Part shown: piece by piece, positions 35,601 through 47,340 of the stretch
Layout: each line of letters starts with the position of its first letter
How positions within the stretch are numbered: the first letter of the stretch is position 1
NCBI GenBank assembly: GCA_039654915.1
Contig: CM077599.1
Coordinates: forward strand, 76,228,001-76,292,000
Origin: Aquilaria yunnanensis
Lineage: Eukaryota; Streptophyta; Magnoliopsida; Malvales; Thymelaeaceae
Reading direction: 5' to 3'
Length of the DNA stretch: 64,000 bases
Position numbers and translations under genes: made by a program
Notes under the pieces: generated by a model
The model's database searches: none
Told to the model about the DNA's origin: nothing
The model's input: only the letters and a program-made list of their open reading frames with translations

Positions 35601-36399
35601 GTGTGGCCCAAAAGATGTTGTCCCAGTGAAATTTGAGGCAGATGGGGCAAGGTAACAACTATTTATGCATACCTTGGGATGCCAAAATACTCTAAAGAGC
35701 CAAACTCCCCAAGCTTTTATGAAGTCATGTTCAATGACTTAGATACATGGGAGTCCTCATCTGATTCGGAAGACGAAGTTGGTGATGGATGGTCAACGTT
35801 CATAAGTAAGAAAGAAAAGTATACTGGGACAAGAAGGGTAAGCATCCCAAGTCCTTCAAGACCGTTCAACCTGATGAGTTACCGAGCGGAAAAGCCAACT
35901 GGGTGGAGAGATTTAACAAGTTCCAGTTCGTCAGATGAGTAAGATGGTGAATGAACAATAGTGAGAAGCTTCGAAAGATAAGAAGCTCCGTATTATCCCT
36001 TGCTAGAAGCTTTGAAAGACAAGAAGTTGGAATGATTAAATAGGTGTAACTCCACAAGAGTGTATCCTCAAATGCTTAGGAAAGTTTGTAAACCACTACA
36101 TCCAACAGATGCAGAATCACCACAAGTGGTTAGGAGGTTCGTGACATTACTTGACTATTTCCCAAAGTCATAATTTATAAAACATAATGTGGAGGTAAAC
36201 ACCATAGGCATTCATAGAGACAACAAATCAAGTCATATCAAAAAAGGACCCGGCAAAGTAAGCATTGAAGATGATGTTGATATGGTAAAGGCTAGCATCA
36301 TCTCCAAACTCAAATATCTCCCTGCAACCAAGACCATAAATGAGGTCCTCAAGCTATCGTAGGATGTTCGGCTAGCCTTGTTTCAAGTGCTCATTGACC

Positions 36400-37334
36400 C
36401 AGGAGCTTATGAAGGAGAGGTGTCTTACAAAAAGACACATGATAAGCATGTCACATGCATGGCTACAATCTCTTTTGGTGACGAAGATTTACAGTTGGGC
36501 CATCGTCGGTATAATTGACCTCTTTATGTAAGTGAATATATTCACGAATACCGGATTGGGAGGATCTTAATTGATGGTAGCTTCGGTGTGAATATTATGC
36601 CTATTCGAACACTGAAGAAGGTCAGGCTATCCGAAAAGGATTTTTCAAGTAGCAAGTTGATCATCCAAGGTTTCAACCAAAAAAGGCAATGCTCTGTAGG
36701 GAAAATTCAGCTTATAATGGAGATAGAAGAGTTGAAGACCTCCATTTTGTTCCATGTTATTGACGTAAATACTTCATACGACTTGCTGCTCGGGCATACT
36801 TGGATGCATGAAAATGGAGTTGTATTATCAACTTGGCACCAATGCTTTAAGTATGTTGATAGTGACAGAAGCATCAAGCGTGTCATGGCAGAAACTGCCT
36901 TTTTTGACATCGAGGAAACCTATTTTGCTTATGCCAAGTTTTACCTGGAGGATTGCCAAGATACAAAGTCCAAGGCTTTCTCCATAATGCTCCCTAAAGC
37001 AAAAAGCACCAAAGAGAACATCCCTGCCTTGACCAGCAAACCTCACTTTTCTAAAGAAGATGCTAAAGTGCTAAAAGAAGACTTGGTCTTACCAATTTTC
37101 TTGCTCTCTAAATTGGCTATGTCTGATGAACCTGCAAAGAAAATGAAAGAATTTCAAAGCTTGAAAACAAATGCATGGTTTGGTCCCAAGGTCGAGAAAT
37201 TGTTTCAAAAGGCAGGATACGGTAAATGTGAACCCCAGCAACTTGGTGATTTGGATGCAATCCATGGAAAAGAGCAACTTGGAGAAAAGCATGGTTTAGG
37301 ATATCAACCATTTAACCTTGCAAAGAATACGTGA
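36400..37334 (+). pseudogene. Retroviral-type aspartic protease region of the Tat/Ogre-type element
   Basis: RILIDGSFGVNIMPIRTL (about 36560-36615) carries the LIDG.S active-site context in place of the usual DTG/DSG. It is followed by LLLGHTWMHENGVVLSTWHQ, the conserved C-terminal part of the fold. The longest open part runs 36588-37334 and then enters a linker with a GLGYQP motif before RT. Confidence 0.7.
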
Positions 37335-37747
37335 TGCAACTTAGTGATGATCCAAATTTATGAGTATGATGAAGATCAAGTAAAGTTGCAGGTCAACCAA
37401 GAGAAAAAACAAACCCTGTAGGAATATTCAAGTCGCTGTGTTTAAATGCTTGGGACCAAAAGCCCATACCAATAATATACAAAGGACCTCTGTTTTTACA
37501 TGGTTCGGGCCAAATGGAGCTCATCCGAAAGCACAAGCAAAGGCCAAGCGCCAAAGGCAAAGAAGTCAAAGGCATTGCCACCAAACATCTCACCAAGATG
37601 ATGATCCTCAAGAGTAGCCTTATGCAATAATGTCACACTTGAAGGATGAGATCAAGATGAGCCGAGCATGGAGGAAGTAGTCGAGGAAACGGAACCAAGC
37701 CCTGCACCTGAAGCTTTTGAGGAAGGGGACAAACAATTGTTGATGGC

Positions 37748-39214
37748 TTGAAGGAAGTAAACTTAGGGACACCGGATCATACAAAGCCGGTGTTTATGAG
37801 CATTCTGTTGAGTCCTGAAGAGGAGGCAAGGTATTTTGAGCTACTAGAAGAATATGAAGATGATTTTGCATGTTCCTATAAGGAGATGCCCGGATTGGAT
37901 CCAAAGATCGTTGTCCACCACCTTGCCGTGAAGCGTCAATCTTGCCCTGTCAAATAGGCTCAATGGAGATTTCGGCCAGAACTTATTCCACAGATTGAGG
38001 CTGAAGTAGATAAGTTATTGATGCAGGTTTCATTTAAAAAGTTAAATATCCCACCTGGATTTCAAATATTGTAGTTGTGAGGAAGAAGAATGGCCAAAAT
38101 CTACATAGACTTTCGGAACTTGAATCTAGCCTATCCAAAGAATGACTTTCCCTTGCCAATAACAGAATTAATAGTTGACTCAATGATGGGACATGAAGCT
38201 TTGTCTTTCATGGATGGGTTCTCTGGTAACAACCAAATTCGCATGGATCCGAAAGATGAGAAGTTTACAGCCTTTCGTACTCCAAAGGGGATCTATTGCT
38301 ACAAAGTTATTCCGTTTGGACTCAAGAATGTCGATGCAATTTACCAACAAGTGATGCAAAGAATCTTTGATGACATGTTGCATGAAAAGGTAGAATGCTA
38401 TGTTGATGACTTAGTGGTGAAAACAAAGAGCAAGCTAGAGCACTTAAAGGGCTTGCGTGACGTCTTTGACCGACTCCACAAATACCAACTAAAGATGAAT
38501 CCTCTCAAATTTTCTTTCGATGTTACTTCTGAAAAGTTCATAGGATTCATTGTTCATCATCGTGGCATCGAGGTAGACTAATCAAAGATAGATGCAATCC
38601 TAAAAATGCCTGAGCCAAGTAATACTCATGAGCTTAAAAGCCTGCAAGGAAGATTAGCATACATAAGGCGGTTTATCTCCAACCTAGCAAGACGATGCCA
38701 CCGGTTTAGTAGGCTCCTAAAAAAGGATATGCCTTTTATCTGGGATGATGCTTGCAAAAATGTATTTTAAAGTATAGAGGACTACCTACTCCATCCACCT
38801 GTTCTTGTTGCTCTGATTCAAGGAAAGGCTTTGATATTGTACATAGTTGCCCAAGAACACTCCCTAGGGGCACTTCTTGCTCAACAAAATGATGAGGGGA
38901 AGGAAAATGCACTATACTACTTGATTCGAAGGCTAGTGGGGGTGGAGGTTAGCTATTCTCCTATTAAGAAGATATGCCTTGCACTGATCTTTGCTATTAA
39001 GAAGCTAAGGCATTATATGCTAGCCCATGTAGTCCATTTTATGTCAAGGGCCGATCCACTGAAGTATTTGATTTCAAGACCTATGCTTTCGGGAAGGTTG
39101 GCTAAATGGGCTCTTCTTCTGTCCGAATTTGACATATTGTTTATCTCAAAAAAGGCAATTAAAGGACAAGCATTGGCAGACTTCTTGGCCGATCACCCTA
39201 TACCAGTAAAATGA
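37748..39214 (+). pseudogene. Reverse transcriptase and RNase H region of the Tat/Ogre-type element
   Basis: The RT lead-in MPGLDPKIVVHHLAVK (about 37890) is followed by IDFRNLNLAYPKNDFPLP, MDGFSGNNQI, FRTPKGIYCYKVIPFGL and the catalytic YVDDLVVKT (about 38400). RNase H follows (38831-39214; LGALLAQQNDEGKE, CLALIFAIKKLRHY, KGQALADFLADHP). Stops break the frame at about 37956, 38072 and 38579. Confidence 0.9.
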
Positions 39215-39690
39215 GAACTCCCAGAAGACTTACCGGATAAGGAAGTCTTCTTTGCACAAATCATCCCGACCTGGAAGGTGTTCTTTGATGGTGCATCTCG
39301 AAAATATGAAGCGGGGCATGTGTGGTGTTCGTCTCTCTCTATAATGAAGTTTTGCCATACTCTTTTAGCTTACTCTAGAAGTGCTCGAATAATGTAGCAG
39401 AGTACCAAGCCTTGCTAATTGGATTGGAAGCAGCCATGGACATGCAAATCCAAGAATTGGAGATCTTTAAAGATTCTAAGCTGGTAGTCAATCAATTTTT
39501 CCTAGAATATGATGTTCGAAAACCTGAACTATTTGCTTTATTTGAATATGTAAGGTATTTGCTGGAGCGGTTAGATTAAGTAAGCATCCATCATGTTGCC
39601 CGGAGGCACAATTGGCATACCGATGCTTCAACCAACCTAGCAGCCATTCTAGCGAATTCAACCGAGCAAGAAGCCTCGATCCAAGTACAC
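39215..39690 (+). pseudogene. Second (aRNH-type) RNase H of the Tat/Ogre-type element
   Basis: After the first RNase H comes WKVFFDGASRK, then NNVAEYQALLIGLEAAMDMQ, EIFKDSKLVVNQF and HHVARRHNWHTDASTNLA. The order (D.A with an early Asp, E at NVAEY, D at FKDS, D at TDA) matches the extra ribonuclease H of plant Tat elements. One or more frame breaks (about 39310) and stops (39377, 39577) are present. Confidence 0.8.
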
Positions 39691-39779
39691 TAGAGATAGG
39701 TGTTACAACAAATATTAGTCAAGAAATATAGGTGCAGTCATACTATCTTTATCATTGACCCAAAAGAGGATTGACGACA

Positions 39780-41019
39780 ACCATTTATTAGTTACTTGGA
39801 ACATGGCAACCTACCTGAAGACCCTCATCATTGAGCTGATATTCGCTGAAGAGCACCAAGGTTTATTCACTTCAAGGAAGTTCTGTATCGCTGTTCTATC
39901 GAAGGAGTCCTTCTTAGATGCCTAAGTGATGATGAAGCCGGCCAAGTTGTAGAAGAAGCTCATTCTGGAATCTGTGGAGCTCATCAATCTAGACCAAAAC
40001 TTTACCATCATATCAAAAGGTTGGGGTATTATTGGGCAACTATGGTGAAGAATTCCATTAGCTACGCCAAGAGATGTCAAGCCTGCCAATTCCATGCCAA
40101 CCTTATTCATCAACCTCCAGAGCTATTACATCCTACAGTGGCTTATTTGCCTTTTAACGCTTAGGGGCTTAACATTGTAGGGCTAATCACTCCTAAGTCA
40201 TTCGCTGGACACTTATTCATCTTTGCTGCCATAGATTATTTCTCAAAATGGGCGGAAGTAACCTCATTAAAGGAAGTCAAGAAGGAGAATGTAGTGGAGT
40301 TCATGAAAATAAATATCATTTACTGATATGGAGTTCCCCGCTACATCATCATCGACAATGGAAAGTCGTTCTACAATAAATTGATGGATAAACTTTGTAC
40401 CAGGTTCAAGTTTGTCCAACATAACTTATCTATGTACAACGCTACAGCAAACGGATTAGCCGAAGCCTTCAATAAAACATTATGCAACCTTTTGAAAAAA
40501 GTTGTCTTAGGATCAAAGAGATATTGGCATAAGAAAGTTGGAGAAGCTCTTTGGGCATATCAAATGACGCATTGAACCCCTACTCAAGTAACTCCATATT
40601 CCTTGGTCTGTGGCATGGAAACAGTTTTTCTGCTGGAATGTCAAATCTCTTCCTTAAGGATAGCTCTGTAAGAAGGATTGACCAATAAGGAAAATGCCAA
40701 GTTGCGGCTAGAGGAGCTAGATGCTTTAGATGGGAAAAGACTTGAAGCTCAACAATGCTTAGAGTGCTATCAAGCTCGCATGGCAAAAGCTTTCAACAAG
40801 AAGGTGTGCCTAAGAATTTTTCAAGCTGGAGACCTGGTGTTAGCCATTAGGAGATCAATCATCATGACGAAGCGCGCCGGAAGAAAGTTCGTGCCAAAAT
40901 GGGATGGTCCGTACGTGGTGACCGAAGTCTACATCAACTGTGCTTACAAGATAGTGGACAAGGATGGTTTAAGAATTAGCCCCATCAATGGGAAGTTCTT
41001 GAAGAAGTTCTATGCATGA
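39780..41019 (+). pseudogene. Integrase region of the Tat/Ogre-type element
   Basis: The zinc-binding part reads EEAHSGICGAHQSRPKL, then CQACQFHANLIH. The catalytic core has FAAIDYFSKWAEV (Asp), IIIDNGKSFYN (Asp) and NGLAEAFNKT (Glu). A C-terminal part ends GRKFVPKWDGPYVVTEVY (to 41019). Stops at about 39846, 40162, 40324, 40573 and 40668 inactivate it. Confidence 0.88.
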
Positions 41020-41087
41020 AGACTTGGGGGCATGCTCCTTGTCACAAGAGCCTTAACTGTATGACAAAACAAAAAAAAAACACAAAA

Positions 41088-41261
41088 AATGTAATACTCC
41101 TGGCCTGCACGAGTATAAACTGTGTATGGCGAAATGCTAAAAAAAAAATGCAATACTATTGGCCCGCACGAGTATAAACTGTATACGGAAAAATCTTCAA
41201 AACAAAAATGTAAAACTCTTGAACCGCACGAGTATAAACTGTGAATGGCTAAATCAAATGA
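41088..41261 (+). repeat. Three 60-bp tandem repeats after the integrase region
   Basis: Units start at 41088, 41148 and 41208, each with GCACGAGTATAAACTGT at the same place. GAGTATAAAC includes a TATAAA-like word in every unit. They lie just past the integrase stop. Confidence 0.85.
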
Positions 41262-41797
41262 AAATTTTTCTTTTGAGCTATGCTTTGCTTATCACTTAGT
41301 TCAAGTACATCTTTATTATTAAGGTTGGGATATTATTTGAAGGTTGAAAATAAGTAAGACGATGAGATTCAAAAATAAAAGAAACATCTTCATTGCTCTC
41401 CAGAATCCTACTACAGCCTACCTAATCCTAAAAAAGGGAAAGGAAAATAAAGCTACATGGAAATGGTAGCCCAACTCCTAGAAAAAATGTCTAAAAGCTC
41501 ATTCTTAAGTTATTGCCTTCACTAGTTTACTACTTCAATCCTAGATCCCTCTATAGCTAAGCGAACTTTGATTTCTTCACGCCTCGCATCCAAGGAACTG
41601 AGTGCTTCAAGAGATTTCTAACTCTCATCTTGGAACATATCAATGGCAGTTGATGAATCAGCCACTTGCTGCTAAAGCTTCTCTATGTGGGCATTAGCAT
41701 TCTCTATGATATTAACATGCGAATCTATCTTCTCAGCAAAAATCGCCACCTGTGAAGTATGAATGTCAAATTTTGCCTCAATAGAAGCAAGTTTCCT

Positions 41798-44493
41798 CTA
41801 ATTCACCTCTGGGTCCAATGACTGCATGGCTTCCTGCCGCTGTGAAAGGTACACCTTAGTTTTTTTTAGTACAGAATCCATCTTTTCAAATAAAGGGGAG
41901 CAATCCATAAAGAAACATTTGTTCAAAAGGTTAGGAATTTCATTCTTCTTGCAATGCCACCAATCTTGCAGTGAAGAAAATGCATTTTGCAAAGCAGTAT
42001 CACATTCTTTCTTCAAGTAATCTATGAGGCCACAGTAAATAATCTCTTTAATGAGATCCACTGAAGCAAAAGACTTCTTTGGCATGCTAGAAGCACAAGA
42101 GAGTATTGGCAAAATTTGTGAGTTTCCCTTCAGTGGATGAGGTGTCGAGACTGTATCAATGATAAATGTCTTGCATGGAGAAGCTATGACTTGGCCATTC
42201 GACATAACTTCGACTTCATTTTTCTCATTTGAGTTATCTTTTATGGGATGATCAGATAAACCATCTAGAGCTCCAATCTTCTCAATTCCATATGCCAGTT
42301 CCTCTATAGAAAGAAGGTGTTTTGATTCTAGTACATCAGGGAAGACTGTAACTAAGAGAAGATTAGATAGACTAAAATAAAAAAACAAAAAGTTGTGAAT
42401 TAAAATAGAAAAGAGATACTTACCCTTATTAAGAGACTTCAGGGACATGCCAAGATTGTTCCTTAAGCTTCAACAAAAAGAAGAACATTTGTTACTTGAA
42501 GCTTGTACACTAGGTTCCGGCAAAAGCTGCTCATAAGGTTTCAACTTGATCCTCTTTCCTGTAGGAGCCACTGATGCTCCAGTCACTGGATGCTTCTTTG
42601 GATCTAAGCTTTGCTCCTTAACTAAGGTTGGTGGAACCTTGACAAGAGATAGTTCAAAGCTTGGTTTCTCGCTCTCCAACAATATAAAAATTGAAATTTT
42701 CTCCAAAGTAGGGAGTACCTCATTTTTCCACAAATTTGTATAGCTCAGGTCAACTTGTAAGCCAATGGTAGAAGAAAACTTGGGGATGTGAAACTTAGCA
42801 CCTGTACTAGTCTGAGTCAAAGACAACCACACTTCATAGAAGAAGTCAAGCCAATAAGGGAGAATAGTAAGCTTTGGGTTGCCAGGAAGCCTCTGAAGAA
42901 AACCATGCTGCCGAGCAAACCGCTGAAGACTATATTACTCTGAGATAAAAGTATTGTTCCGATGATATGTCAAGTACCTAGGATGGAGGCTCATCATGAA
43001 CTCCACTGTATCTTGCCCTTTTTCCCATCATCAACACACTTCCCTGGATTCATTGAAGCCGGTATAGGATTCCATGAGAAAGCATGATACAGAAGTCCAT
43101 CATATAGCAAAGACCTACAGTCAGCAGCAGAATCTTCCCAGTGTTGATAAATATTTAAGGTTCCACGAATCTGTTAGATCAGAGGACGAGGAAAATCTTT
43201 GCTCATAGTGTCATAAACTCCCTGTGGAAAATGCAAGCTAGCCCAAGCATAAAGGAAATGACCAGGAAATCCTACTTTTACCCTGCCGAGATCACAAGAC
43301 TTTCCTTCAAGCTGCCCAGTCTCAGAGAGCCCTTTATAAATGCATACCGGGATAGGAGGTACCAAACTAAAGATGACTCCTTATGCCATCTTTGATGCAT
43401 CTTTGAAAGTTCCAAGCCACAAGTCATCGTTGAAAGGGAGAACGTAGTGACAAAGCCATAAAGCCAAGCAGCAATTTTGAGCTCATCATGAAATTTTGGA
43501 GAAGTAGGACACTTGAGCTTAGGGAAAGCCGGTAAATCAAAGTTCTAGGAAGCCATCATAAATGGTATCTTGGTTTACGGAATTTAGTGCATCGGCCACT
43601 ACGATCATACTTCACTTGAGTCGCCACCTGATATTGCTTAGAGGCATAGGGATTGGGCATAGGTCTTTCACTTTAAACCAAAAATTAATCCAATTAGCGT
43701 GCGAAAGCCTATCTTTGTTTTTATTAGAAGTAATCTCTGAGAAAGCCTTGAAAAGGTACATACAAGTCTTCGGCAAGCCATTTGCAGTACGATTCATGAG
43801 CTCCATGTAGCTTGGCACAACCTCTTCATAATACTCTCCCTGGATGGAAAGGCCACTAATCTCATGCAACGCTCAGAGCGACATGTCAATTTCACCTTCT
43901 GAAGTGATGAAAGTATTCCTACTAGGAGACCAAGCCTCAACTAAAGCACGATACATCCCATTCGGTCGATGGTAGTCAAAACGCGTAGCTTTGATGGCAG
44001 AAGCTAAGTTAGTAAGCCCGTTCACCCGCAGCAAACCACAAGCGTCAACAGTCCATTCCCTAAAACCACACAAATATTGAATCTCATCTCTCGAATCAAG
44101 GGAAGAGCCCCACTTCAGTTGATGACAAGAAATGAGCTTAGCAACATACGGCTTTGGAACATCATGAACATTCACATGAGATAGGGGAAAGCACAAGGAT
44201 GGTCGATGATCTGGCAAGACAACATCTCCAGGAACAATATCTTTCTCCAAGGGATACTCACTAAGCCTCAGCATGCTTGATTCTTCATCGCGGTGTAGGT
44301 CCTCCACGACATAAGAACCAACAGAAGGATAGTGAGCGACAAGCTTAAGTGGGCTAACATCACCACCAGAACGTGGCTTCACGGTGGCCTTTAGAAGTAT
44401 TAAATACTTCCCATTTTTAGACTCAGCAATCCAATCAATCTTCACTGGCCTGGAAGCTAGTACAACTTTTGAACGCACTTTCAAGGTAGCCAT
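41798..44493 (-). pseudogene. Antisense gene in the retrotransposon, plant-mobile-domain (PMD)-like
   Basis: On the strand opposite gag-pol, minus-strand frames run from ATG 44493 to about 41798. The first (44493-43873, 206 aa) includes KNGKYLILLKATVKPRSGGD and ends RALVEAWSPSRNTFITSEGE. The same frame continues after one TGA as HEISGLSIQGEYYEEVVPSY. That order (a W.P..NTF block, GE, then ISGL.I.G) is the start of the plant mobile domain found in MAIL1/MAIN and many MULE and retrotransposon proteins. Later parts are 43869-43612, 43365-43174, 42832-42470 and 42448-41798, with stops and a frame change between. A donor AAGG|GTAAGT (about 42421) and a pyrimidine-rich acceptor suggest an intron. 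This suggests a spliced captured gene rather than chance frames. Confidence 0.65.
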
Positions 44494-45861
44494 TTTGCAA
44501 CAAAATATCTAACTCGAAGAAGAAACTGGATGTAGCAGCAAAAGCAATGGCAATCACTCCACAGTAAAAGGACTTAAGCAGTCCGTGATTCAAAAAGAGG
44601 CACAAAGATAAGGCTGAAAGAAAATTCACCTTAAAACCTAAAAGGTTTATCTACCGCCTTCAGGATCCAGAAATATCGAAGATTCCAAAATAAAAGTTTG
44701 GAGACAATCTATACCTAAGCCTTTGGTTCGCCATGACACTTGGGAATCACGAACTCAAGCAAACCAAGAAGTCCTATAAAAAAAAAAAAAAAGACTTTTT
44801 GGCTCTTCTCATTCAAAATAAGTTAAGGTAGACAAAAGGCCGTTGTATGCTATACCTTGGAGGTTTTGCTGGTGCCGTATGATGCTTCGCACAACCATTA
44901 ATGCGGAACAAAAAATACTCCTAGATGTTCAGCTGCAGAAAAATAATAATAATAATTATAAAAATAAAGAAACGGAAGAAACAAAATCAGCTCCAACAAT
45001 TTTGAATAGGATGAACTCCAGCAAAAAAAAAAAAAAAAAAGAGGAAGGACGAACTCCTGAAAAAACAGAAAAAGAAAAAGAAAAAGGGCAAACAAACTTA
45101 GCTCAGCTTATCATGGCATGGAATAAGTCAAATTATGCATGAGAAAGGTACATTGGCAAGACATGTACAAAGCTTCCCTGAGCATGAAGATCAAAAGAAA
45201 ATAAAGCTTCCTGTACTAAAGAAAAAAATGGACACGGGGAGAAAATCAAAACCTTGGTCAAAGACGGTGGGCGCACTTGATATGGGAAAGTAAGAAACCT
45301 GAAGTTTGCCTGACTACACAAAAAAAAATTAAAAAACACACACTGCACACACAAAATGGGACAATGAAGTCAGCGACTACCAAGAAAGAAAGCGTTGCTA
45401 AGAGAAAAAAAAAAAAAAAGAGAGGGGGAACGAAGCAGTGCACCTTGATTGGGTCAGAATTGCAGGAGATTGCTGCCAAATTCATATAAGCTGCTGGTTT
45501 GGTTCAATTAGGTTTATAAAATTTAATTCAACCGGGATATCAAATCCTAATGAAATTAAAGCTCTACTTTCACTCATGCATTCATCATAAAATAAAAGGT
45601 AAATTCAACTTATACTTCAAATCAAGTTTATTTTATGTTGGAATGAGTGAAGAACTCAAATCAAATATTATTTCCTACTCAAATTGAAAATATACTTTAT
45701 GAAGGATATCAAAGTTGGTACAACCAGACACATATCCCATGACAAAATTCTTCTCGTATCTTGAAGGACACAACAAATTTTCTCATAAAAAAAAATCAAG
45801 ATTATTTTATTTATTACACCACACAAAAAAATATATAAATAAATAATCTTGAGGGGACATT
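44494..45861. other. Non-coding spacer between the antisense gene and the 3' LTR
   Basis: Low-complexity A-rich runs (44779-44793, 45014-45030, 45402-45418), no domains. Promoter sequence for the antisense gene would have to lie here. The polypurine tract at its right end primes plus-strand synthesis. Confidence 0.45.
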
Positions 45862-46981
45862 TGTAGACATCAAATTTTAATTGGGTTAAATATATATTAA
45901 ACCAAATTTAAATTATCTAAGCCCATTTCTAAATTGATGTTAAAAATTCAAAAGTTCATCAAATTTTGGAAACTATAAGTTCAAGAAACCCAATTTTTTG
46001 GAGTCCAAAAGCATACAACTGGAGGCCCTGAATGAAGACTCATTATGTCATTTTAGCCAAAGTCCACTTTTGGCAAATTGGCTTTTAAAATCCAAAATGA
46101 TTAAAGCCATGATTTAGCTCAAATATTCTTAAACACTCTAGAATGTTCTATTAATTATCCTTTTAAATTAAATAAATTGGATAATTAGTGAGAGATAATT
46201 ATCATATTTATTTTCTCTTAAGATAAATACAATAGATAAATACATGATAATTATCACATATGGTTTTCTGAATCAAACCACCTCCTTTCTACACCTATAA
46301 ATAGGCCCCCAAGGTCAAGGGCGACAGGAGGAGGAAAAGAAGAAAAAGAATGGGAGACGCAAAAACTTAGAGAGGAAGCAAAATCTCTCTACAAAAAGTT
46401 TTCTCTAGCTCTTTAAGCCGATCAACTATAAACGCCCAGTAAAAGAAGAAATCAACTCTAAAATAATCAAATCCCAGTTTCGAGGCCAGATTTGAAGAAT
46501 GTGGCAAGAAACGCGGAACGGTGCTTCATTAAATTTAAGGTCAGATCCAGTAGAAGCGTCGAGGAACGCGAAGAACACGGGACAGCCCTACATCAAGTTC
46601 AAGTCCAAATTCGGTAGAAGCGGTGAGAAATTTGAAGGATTCATTTTTTTGCTGCGTCAAGTCAAACTCTAAGGAAAGTGACAAGAAAGCGGCGGACATT
46701 GTCCGAAGCCCCCAAGTCCAAGAAGTATAACAGAAATCTCAAACCGAAAGAAGCGGCAGGAACCTCGATTCGTGTTCGTGCAAGACAAAATCCAGAGTCC
46801 GTATTTGTGAAGAAGTCGTTCGTGTCTCCACCAAAAGCTCGAACCATTAATCAGAGGATTATGCACGTGAAATATGCTAGAGAGTCGGTTCCCCAAAATC
46901 TCTATTCTAAATTTCAATATTGTAATTTGTGCTACAATTAATTTCATGGTATAATTTTTACACGCAAAATTTGTGCGTACA
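45862..46981 (+). repeat. 3' LTR of the Tat/Ogre-type element
   Basis: 1120 bp, TGTAGACATC to TTTGTGCGTACA, collinear with the 5' LTR throughout, including CACCTATAAATAGGCCCC near 46292. Confidence 0.95.
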
Positions 46982-47340
46982 ATGAGTTTTTCTACTTTGC
47001 AATTGTTCTCTCTATCTTCTATCTCCAAATTTGGCCAAATAATGCAAAAAGATTCATGGCGTTTGATCCATTTTTATTTGGCTTGGCTATTCCAAAAGGA
47101 CCTCGATCCATTGGAATCGGCATTGATCAAAAAGTTTGATCCACTTCTGTTGGGTTATATTGTAACATTGTCTACAGCTGCTTTTGCTGCAAAAGTTGAG
47201 CTTAGTGCCCTATACATTTCAGTTGATTCCTATGTAAAATCTCAAATCATATCTGCTGCAACAATAGTCGTGTCCAGGTTTAGTGTTGGTGGTATACTGT
47301 ACCTTTGCTCTATAACAAAATCTCAGACAACAAGTTAATG

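Larger units (their letters stand above)
32578..46981 (+). mobile_element. Tat/Ogre-type Ty3/gypsy LTR retrotransposon, 14.4 kb, full length but decayed
   Basis: TSD ATGAG stands at 32573-32577 and 46982-46986. LTRs begin TGTAG and end TACA (32578-33710 and 45862-46981). Internal order is gag, protease, RT, RNase H, second RNase H, integrase, then about 4.8 kb with antisense reading frames. The second RNase H after the first is the mark of the Tat lineage. A polypurine tract (GAGGGGACA, about 45852-45860) precedes the 3' LTR. The sequence after the 5' LTR (CTGGGGACTCTACTAGGGA) looks like the primer binding site common in Tat/Ogre elements. By eye the first 190 bases of the LTRs differ at roughly one site in nine, mostly transitions, so the insertion is not recent. 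Confidence 0.95.
31618..47340 (+). pseudogene. CHX-type cation/H+ exchanger pseudogene, split by a retrotransposon
   Basis: Two pieces, 31618-32577 and 46982-47340, align in order with the second exon of the intact CHX gene at 49334. The first holds FGYMFFLFLNGVK, then after an insertion FLMTIIYFMTSFSV and LALSSTIVSN. The second holds KRFMAFDPFLFGLAIPKGP, then DPLLLGYIVTLSTAAFAAKV. Removing the 14.4-kb retrotransposon and one ATGAG restores a join matching the intact gene. Stops and frameshifts occur in both pieces, a 338-bp MITE interrupts the first, and no first or third exon was found. It is a broken tandem duplicate. Confidence 0.9.

Noticed and set aside
44843..45489. Lys/Glu-rich and Phe-rich open frames near 45 kb
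   Set aside because: They are translations of A-rich low-complexity runs in the retrotransposon spacer.
46669..47028. Open frames near the 3' LTR end (both strands)
   Set aside because: They lie inside the LTR, recur in the 5' LTR at 33398-33646, and are not genes.
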